A stretch of 64,000 nucleotides of DNA from Cyanobium gracile_A (lineage in GTDB: Bacteria > Cyanobacteriota > Cyanobacteriia > PCC-6307 > Cyanobiaceae), in assembly GCF_034931305.1 (NCBI RefSeq), contig NZ_JAYGHY010000005.1, positions 42,919-106,918 on the forward strand, written 5' to 3'. Below the pieces are notes generated by a model that saw only the letters and a program-made list of their open reading frames with translations, had not been told where the DNA came from and did no database searches. This document shows, one piece after another, positions 59,389 through 64,000 of the stretch (position 1 is its first letter; every line of letters begins with the position of its first letter). The translations under genes and the position numbers were made by a program.

Positions 59389-60072
59389 ATGGCATCCCGG
59401 TTTCGCAGCGTCCTGACGGCACTGGCGTTGCCCTGGCTGGTGCCGTTGTCGCTGCTGCCGCTGCCCGTGCTGGCCACGGGCGACCTGCCGCCCCGGCCGA
59501 CGGAGGTTCCCCTGGAGGTGCCGGTGGGGGATCTCGGACAGAACGAACGCCTCCCGGAGTCGCTGCGCGCCCGCTACCGGCCGGCGGCAGCAGGGGCGGT
59601 GCCGGCCGTGCAGGCCGGAGCTCTGGGCTACCCCCTGGGGCAACAGCCCACGGAACAGGCCGCCTTCGGCTGGCGGTTGGCCGACTCCCGCAACGCCTGG
59701 CGGATGCACACCGGCCTTGATCTGATCGTTCCGGAGGGCACACCGGTGTTTTCCGTGCTGCCGGGCACGGTGCGCTTGGTGGACGACGTCAGTGGCTACG
59801 GGCTGGTCGTGGTGGTCGACCATGGACTGGGTTGGCAGAGCCTCTACGCCCACCTGCTGGACGTGGCGGTGCTGCCGGGTGACACCCTGGCCGCAGGGCA
59901 GAGCCTCGGTCGGGTGGGCAGCAGCGGATCGGCCAGCACGGCCCATCTGCATTTCGAATGGCGGCAGAGGCGGCAGGGGCGACTGGTGGCGGTGGACCCC
60001 TCCCCCCTGTTGCAGCCGATCGGAACCGGAGCCTCTGTGGCCGGACGGACCCCCCTGCCGCCGCTCCCTTGA
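59389..60072 (+). CDS. M23 (LytM) zinc endopeptidase
   Basis: 227 aa from ATG 59389 with a signal peptide (ALALPWLVPLSLLPLPVLA). The M23 fold shows the zinc ligands H107 and D111 (MHTGLDLIVP), SLYAHLLD and the HxH motif THLHFEWR-type AHLHFEW. It cuts peptide cross-links of peptidoglycan or acts as a scaffold for amidases. Residue 107-111 spacing (HxxxD) indicates an active enzyme. Confidence 0.9.
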   Translation: MASRFRSVLTALALPWLVPLSLLPLPVLATGDLPPRPTEVPLEVPVGDLGQNERLPESLRARYRPAAAGAVPAVQAGALGYPLGQQPTEQAAFGWRLADSRNAWRMHTGLDLIVPEGTPVFSVLPGTVRLVDDVSGYGLVVVVDHGLGWQSLYAHLLDVAVLPGDTLAAGQSLGRVGSSGSASTAHLHFEWRQRRQGRLVAVDPSPLLQPIGTGASVAGRTPLPPLP

Positions 60073-60101
60073 GCCAGCGCCGCTTCCCGGGGCCTTGCCG
60101 T

Positions 60102-60533
60102 TCAGGGCCTGTCAGGATCCAGAGGCAGGCCCTTCAGGGCCAGGGCCAGGCGCCGTGCCCCCAGCAGCAGCGGGTAGAGGCGTTCGCTGCGGGATGGACC
60201 GCTGAACAGGGGAACCAGCAAGCGCAGCAGGGGATCGCTGGGGCGCATCAGTTCGCACAAGTGCCGTACCGCGTCGGCCCCATGCCAGGCCCTGTCTCCC
60301 TGGAGCAGAACCGCCCCTTCCGCCAACGGCATCCCCCGCGCCCGCAGGTCCCGGCGCAGGTCCGTGTCGGCCCGCCCATCGACGATGCGCAGGTTGGCGA
60401 TTCCGCTGCGCAGTTCACTGCTCAGGGCGAAATGGCGGCAAAACGGACAGCCGCCGTCATAGACGAGTCGCAGCGGCTGCTCTGCATCCAGCGATCGGGC
60501 GGTGGGATCGCTCAGCGCGGAGGGGGTGGGCAC
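60102..60533 (-). CDS. DCC-family thiol-disulfide oxidoreductase (DUF393)
   Basis: 143 aa from GTG 60533. The DCC hallmark YDGGCPFCRHF (C29, C32) is at the N-terminus, followed by LRIVDGRAD and GAVLLQGDRAWHGADAV. Thioredoxin-like CxxC site suggests thiol exchange. The alternative frame start at 60761 lies inside the divergent gene and is rejected. Confidence 0.87.
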   Translation of the reverse strand: MPTPSALSDPTARSLDAEQPLRLVYDGGCPFCRHFALSSELRSGIANLRIVDGRADTDLRRDLRARGMPLAEGAVLLQGDRAWHGADAVRHLCELMRPSDPLLRLLVPLFSGPSRSERLYPLLLGARRLALALKGLPLDPDRP

Positions 60534-60720
60534 GGGGCCAAGGGGATGGGATGGGGGACGTTGATCCACGCTTCGATTCTGGTGTCGGCGGCGGTTCAAC
60601 GGCGCAGGGGCGCCCGCGCTCGTCTTTCGGCAAGTCCTGACAGGCCACCGAATTCTGTGGTCCTCGGCACCATCTGATCCCCCAGAACCGCTAGATCTTC
60701 TGCCACTGGATGATGGAAAA

Positions 60721-61023
60721 ATGCTTACACCCAGCACCCGTCTGCGGCTGCAGGACATCATCGGCAGGATTGCTGATTCCCAGCCAATCAGTTTAAATGA
60801 GCGGATTTATGTTCAGAAGTTCGCTGACCGTGATGCCAGCGTCTGGAGTTGGTTGCGGCGGGCTCAGCGGAAGCAGCGCCGGGGGGAACCCGGCACCGAT
60901 CTCGAACGCTTCATGGCGCAGATGGATCTGGGGGACACCAGTGACACCAAGGCGTTCGATCCCACTCGGGACGACCTGGGCGACTGGTTCTCCGGTGCTC
61001 CGAACTGGCTGCGGCGGAGCTGA
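60721..61023 (+). CDS. Cyanobacterial conserved hypothetical
   Basis: 100 aa. Helical N-terminal half (LRLQDIIGRIADSQPISLNERIYVQKFADRD, quoted in part: LNERIYVQKFADRD), basic SWLRRAQRKQRRG, and the C-terminal WFSGAPNWLRRS. I have the impression of a picocyanobacterial conserved protein but know no function. Followed on the same strand by the DUF1830 gene. Confidence 0.7.
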   Translation: MLTPSTRLRLQDIIGRIADSQPISLNERIYVQKFADRDASVWSWLRRAQRKQRRGEPGTDLERFMAQMDLGDTSDTKAFDPTRDDLGDWFSGAPNWLRRS

Positions 61024-61130
61024 GCAGCTTCCGAGTCGGTACAAACACTCATTGCCCAGCCTTCGTCACATTGATGACTGACAGCCGACTCTGGCCGTGT
61101 GTGGATGTCAGGGACGGGATGGAGGCCGCC

Positions 61131-61448
61131 ATGAATGTTTTACTTTGTAGCTATCGCAACTGTTCCGTAGGCATGCGGATCATCCGCTGCTGTGGGCCGG
61201 ATGATTTCTTTCTGGAAAGGGTGGTTTTCCCGTTTGAGGTGCTCACCTTTCACTGTCCCCCAGCCAGTGATGTGGAGGTCTGGGCGAAGGATTCGCTGGG
61301 CGTCGTGCTCACCGAGCAACTCTCCGCCGATGCCATGGCCATGCAGCAGGATGGGGTGTTGCCCCGTCCGGAATGGTTGCCCCAGGTCCCGAGCCGAGCG
61401 GTGGGGGTGAAGGGAAATGCCAGCTCGGTGTGCCTGCTGCCCCACTGA
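61131..61448 (+). CDS. DUF1830 protein
   Basis: 105 aa from ATG 61131 (MNVLLCSYRNC). DUF1830 pattern: L-C-Y-N-S...RI, FFLERVVFPFEVLTF and VEVWAKDSLGVVLTEQL. A cyanobacteria-specific domain of unknown function, probably beta-rich. The C-terminal 30 residues are an extension. It overlaps the deacetylase gene by 19 bp. Confidence 0.85.
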   Translation: MNVLLCSYRNCSVGMRIIRCCGPDDFFLERVVFPFEVLTFHCPPASDVEVWAKDSLGVVLTEQLSADAMAMQQDGVLPRPEWLPQVPSRAVGVKGNASSVCLLPH

Positions 61449-62425
61449 AGGCAGCTGCACTGGCGCCAGGTCCTGGTATCGGCCTCGTTTGCAGTGCCGC
61501 CTACCGGGAGCACGATACCGGAGCCTGGCATCCGGACTGTCCTGCCCGGGTGGACGCCGTGATCCAGGGGCTGGAGCGCGCCGGTCTGCTGGACAGGTGT
61601 GCGCTGATCCCTCCGCGTCTGGCCACGGAACGGGAACTGCTGCGTTGTCATACCCCTCAGTACCTGCAGCGGGTTCAGGAAGACATCCTGGCCGGCCGCG
61701 ACCAACTCTCCACCGGCGACACGGCCATCGGCCCCCACTCCGAGCGGATCGCCCGGCTGGCCGCCGGCGGTGGGCTGGCGGCGGTGGAGGCCGTCATGGA
61801 GGGGCGGGTGCGCCAGGCCTTTGCGGTCGTCAGGCCCCCGGGGCACCACGCCAGCGCCACCCGGGGCATGGGTTTCTGCCTTTACAACAATGTGGCCGTG
61901 GCCGCCCGCCATCTCCAGGCGTTGTATGGGCTGGAGCGGATCCTGATCGTCGATTGGGATGTGCACCATGGCAATGGCACCCAGGACATCTTCTGGCGCG
62001 ATCCCTCGGTGCTGTTCTTCAGCAGCCATCAGGCCCCGTTCTACCCGGGGTCCGGCACCCGGATGGAACGGGGTGAGGGGCCCGGAGCCGGCTTCACCCG
62101 CAACTGTCCCCTGCCGGCCGGCACGACGGGCCGGCAACTGCTGTCCGCCTGGCGCGAGGAGCTGGTGCCCCTGGCGGAGGCCTTTTCCCCGGAGTTCGTC
62201 CTGATTTCGGCGGGATTCGACTCCAGGGGCGGTGATCCCCTGGGGGATTTCCGACTGGAGGATCGCGATTTCGCCGCACTGACCGAGCTGCTGCTTGACA
62301 TCGCCGCGGAGCCGGCGCAAGGGCGGCTGGTGTCCGTCCTGGAGGGCGGCTACGACCTGGAGGGTCTGGCGTCGGCCAGCGCTGCCCACGTGGCCACGTT
62401 GCTGGGGTGGGGCGCTACGTCCTGA
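61430..62425 (+). CDS. Histone-deacetylase-family amidohydrolase
   Basis: 331 aa from GTG 61430. Zinc-dependent deacetylase fold: RPPGHHA (catalytic His pair), FCLYNNVAVAA, VDWDVHHGNGT (Zn Asp and His), ISAGFDSRGGDPLG (Zn Asp) and EGGYD. The bacterial class II-like group acts on acetylpolyamines, acetoin-related or acetyl-lysine substrates. All metal residues are intact. Confidence 0.92.
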   Translation: MPAAPLKAAALAPGPGIGLVCSAAYREHDTGAWHPDCPARVDAVIQGLERAGLLDRCALIPPRLATERELLRCHTPQYLQRVQEDILAGRDQLSTGDTAIGPHSERIARLAAGGGLAAVEAVMEGRVRQAFAVVRPPGHHASATRGMGFCLYNNVAVAARHLQALYGLERILIVDWDVHHGNGTQDIFWRDPSVLFFSSHQAPFYPGSGTRMERGEGPGAGFTRNCPLPAGTTGRQLLSAWREELVPLAEAFSPEFVLISAGFDSRGGDPLGDFRLEDRDFAALTELLLDIAAEPAQGRLVSVLEGGYDLEGLASASAAHVATLLGWGATS

Positions 62426-62852
62426 GACGCCACCAGAGCCAGCCCTCACGGTTGATCATCAGGCCGATCACCACCATGGCCAGCATCAGCACGATCTGAT
62501 CGATCCGGGCGTCGGGCACCAGGATGTCGGCCGCCAGATGGGGGATGTTGGTCAGGGTGTACACGACGCTGAGCCAGAAGTGGCAGCGGCGCCAGTGGCG
62601 CCAGTGCCCGGGGTGAGACGGATCGCTGCTGGCGTAGGCGATCAGCACCAACGCCGCCAGAGGCAGCAGGAAAAAGCCCAGCATTGCCCCGAACAGCAAC
62701 GGCAGCTGGGCGACCGGCACGTGGCTGTCGATCTCCGGCGAGATCCCGTGGAACAGGGGCATCAGCCCCAGATTGACGTGGAACAGCATGGCCAGCAGCC
62801 AGGCGATCCAGAGGCTGCGCAGCCGCAGGGCATGGTCGATGGCACCGGCCAT
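62415..62852 (-). CDS. Four-span membrane protein, unknown
   Basis: 145 aa from ATG 62852 (MAGAIDHALRLRSLW). Spans: LWIAWLLAMLFHVNLGLMPLF, LPLLFGAMLGFFLLPLAALVLIA, CHFWLSVVYTLTNIPHLAADIL and IVLMLAMVVIGLMI. Histidines in MLFHVN, FHG and NIPHLA recall heme- or metal-binding membrane proteins, but no family is recognised. It overlaps the deacetylase gene end by 11 bp, convergent. Confidence 0.7.
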   Translation of the reverse strand: MAGAIDHALRLRSLWIAWLLAMLFHVNLGLMPLFHGISPEIDSHVPVAQLPLLFGAMLGFFLLPLAALVLIAYASSDPSHPGHWRHWRRCHFWLSVVYTLTNIPHLAADILVPDARIDQIVLMLAMVVIGLMINREGWLWWRLRT

Positions 62853-62980
62853 GGGGACGCTGCAGGGTGCTTCAACTCTGGGCAGCTGCTCCACCCCCGG
62901 GACCGGAAAGGGTCGGTTCGTCGCCGAGCTCTTTACATTGATCGTGCGTTGATTGGGTCCTGACCCCCAGTCCGTTCTGC

Positions 62981-63562
62981 ATGACCCTCTCCACCTCGTC
63001 CCTGCCCCAGAACGCCGTCGCCACCGGCCCCGCCGGCAGGGCCATGGCCCAACCCATGGACGCCGGTCTGCTGGAGGGGCTGCAGGAGCATCTGGGCCTT
63101 GAGCGCAAGGCCAGCGCCGCCTATTGGGCCATGGCCCTCTGGTTCGCCGAGCGGGAACTGCGCGGATTCGCAGCCCACCTGATGCAGGAATCCCGTGGGG
63201 AGCAGCACCATGCCGGTCTGGTGGCCGACTACCTGATTGCCCGCGGTCAGACCGTCGATCTGGGTGCTCTGCCCGCCCCTGGCCAGCAGTGGAGCGATGC
63301 CGAGGCGGTCCTGGCCGACGCCTTCCGGCTGGAAGCCGACGTCACCACCTCCCTGCAGCTCCTTTATTCCATGGCCGAGCGTGCCGGGGACGTGCGCAGC
63401 ACCGTCTTCCTCGACCCCCTGATTCAGGGCCAGATCGCTGCCGAGAACGAAGCCGCTCATTTGCTGGGACGGGTTCGCTTTGGTCGTCTCGAGGCGGCGT
63501 CGATGCTGCTGATCGATGGGGAACTGACGGCGGCCCAGCAGCCGGCGGCCGCCCTGGCCTGA
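62981..63562 (+). CDS. ftn: Ferritin, SynFtn-like
   Basis: 193 aa four-helix ferritin. Ferroxidase residues: E in LERKASAAYWAM, ExxH in ESRGEQHHAG (E and H), E in RLEADVTT and Q/E in IQGQIAAENEAAHLLGRV. It follows the Synechococcus CC9311 SynFtn pattern (GRA(M/L)A...MDAGLLEGLQEHLGLER; WSDAEAVLADAFRLEAD). Stores iron as a 24-mer and oxidises Fe2+. Has an N-terminal extension of about 25 residues. No Fur box was recognised upstream. Confidence 0.92.
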   Translation: MTLSTSSLPQNAVATGPAGRAMAQPMDAGLLEGLQEHLGLERKASAAYWAMALWFAERELRGFAAHLMQESRGEQHHAGLVADYLIARGQTVDLGALPAPGQQWSDAEAVLADAFRLEADVTTSLQLLYSMAERAGDVRSTVFLDPLIQGQIAAENEAAHLLGRVRFGRLEAASMLLIDGELTAAQQPAAALA

Positions 63563-63594
63563 CCGGAGCTGGGCCCCTGCTCCTGACCAGCCCT

Positions 63595-63870
63595 TCAGCT
63601 GGGGAGGGGCCTGCCAGCAAGCTCCAGCAGGAAGCTCGCACCGAGGGGATCGCGCAGGGGCAGGCCTGCCATGGTGCGGGCCAGGCCATGGATGGCCCGT
63701 CGGCGCCGCTGCAAGCGCGCCGCTTCCCGCCGCAGGCGCTGGTGGAGCTGGGCGTCGCGGCAGGTGGACAGGTGCCCGTTCAGCAACCGCCAGCTCTGGC
63801 GCAGGGCGCCCATTTCGCGGCAGAGGCTGCCGATCAGGCTGTCGGAGGTCTGGGACGTGGTAGGTCTCAC
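63595..63870 (-). CDS. Hypothetical basic helical protein
   Basis: 91 aa, Arg/Leu-rich: REMGALRQSWRLLNGHL, LRREAARLQRRRRAIHGLARTMAG, then LRDPLGASFLLELAG. Helical and basic; could bind nucleic acid or a membrane surface. Not recognised. It follows the partial gene at the window edge by 3 bp, so they are probably an operon. Confidence 0.6.
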   Translation of the reverse strand: MRPTTSQTSDSLIGSLCREMGALRQSWRLLNGHLSTCRDAQLHQRLRREAARLQRRRRAIHGLARTMAGLPLRDPLGASFLLELAGRPLPS

Positions 63871-63873
63871 GTG

Positions 63874-64000
63874 TCAGGCGGCCAGGGGAGCGCCATCGAC
63901 CAGGGCCGGCGCCAGCCGCAGGCCGGTTTCACCGCTGGGGGCCTGCAGCAGTTCGGCGGCCCGGATGCGGGAGATCAACCGGGTGGTGGTGACCCGGGTG
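63874..64000 (-). CDS. Partial gene at window edge (C-terminal 41 codons)
   Basis: Only the 3' end is in the window: an in-frame run ending ...LISRIRAAELLQAP, GETGLRLAPALVDGAPLAA and TGA at 63876-63874. The 5' part lies beyond 64000. No family can be named from this piece. Confidence 0.55.
   Translation of the reverse strand, partial: TRVTTTRLISRIRAAELLQAPSGETGLRLAPALVDGAPLAA

Noticed and set aside
1..64000. tRNA, rRNA or tmRNA genes
   Set aside because: No T-loop/anticodon pattern or rRNA-like conserved stretch was recognised; GTTCGA-like hits lie inside coding regions.

Overview
The window is a high-GC chromosome segment from an oxygenic cyanobacterium, most likely a Synechococcus/Cyanobium-type picocyanobacterium. 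It carries a phycocyanin beta subunit, the aerobic Mg-protoporphyrin ester cyclase AcsF, heme oxygenase plus HemN, a high-light-inducible protein, type III glutamine synthetase GlnN, PII and Amt, a LexA-type GTAC box, and several families typical of cyanobacteria (DUF1830, DUF2808, a SynFtn-like ferritin). No rRNA, tRNA, CRISPR array or intact insertion sequence was seen.

Layout. 0-7.3 kb: CysK, a ferredoxin, an ArsR-pentapeptide-glutathione reductase operon, then divergently acsF translationally coupled to a shrunken aldehyde-deformylating-oxygenase (ADO) homologue that has lost both ExxH iron-binding motifs; L-lactate dehydrogenase and a TerB-like protein follow. 7.4-10 kb: a worn accessory patch with a GlgX fragment, an IS3-type OrfA remnant and a lower-GC membrane protein. 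10-12.2 kb: ho-hemN, a low-oxygen tetrapyrrole pair. 13-15.5 kb: amt (frameshifted), glnB, and an orphan cpcB. 20-22.5 kb: glnN. 23.4-26.2 kb: a redox/electrophile set (pirin, FMN reductase, Old Yellow Enzyme) with a divergent HxlR regulator. 26-28 kb: a BcsA-like glycosyltransferase.

28.8-41 kb is the functional centre. A guanidine-I (ykkC) riboswitch heads an operon of Ni-dependent guanidine hydrolase (gdmH), its HypA/HypB-type nickel chaperones, a GlnT-type amide ligase, a three-gene ABC importer and a Rieske oxygenase. An NtcA-like box lies about 41 bp before the inferred start. Next to it is a second unit (desaturase, MetX-like alpha/beta hydrolase, a second GlnT close to gamma-glutamylmethylamide synthetases) divergent from a sugar-isomerase-like gene. 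Together these suggest scavenging of guanidine, and perhaps of N-methylated guanidines or amines, under nitrogen control.

41-49.4 kb holds two families of tiny proteins, PPK2, an intramembrane-protease pair (rhomboid and a very large CPBP protein), an AEC transporter, an SPFH protein, a 2OG-Fe(II) oxygenase, and a LexA-type box between an unknown gene and hli. 49.8-55.6 kb is a compact sucrose operon (SPS, SPP, fructokinase, amylosucrase) of lower GC than its surroundings. 55.7-64 kb has cell-wall enzymes, small membrane proteins, an HDAC-family deacetylase and ferritin. Functions are assigned from motif recognition by eye; no database search was run.
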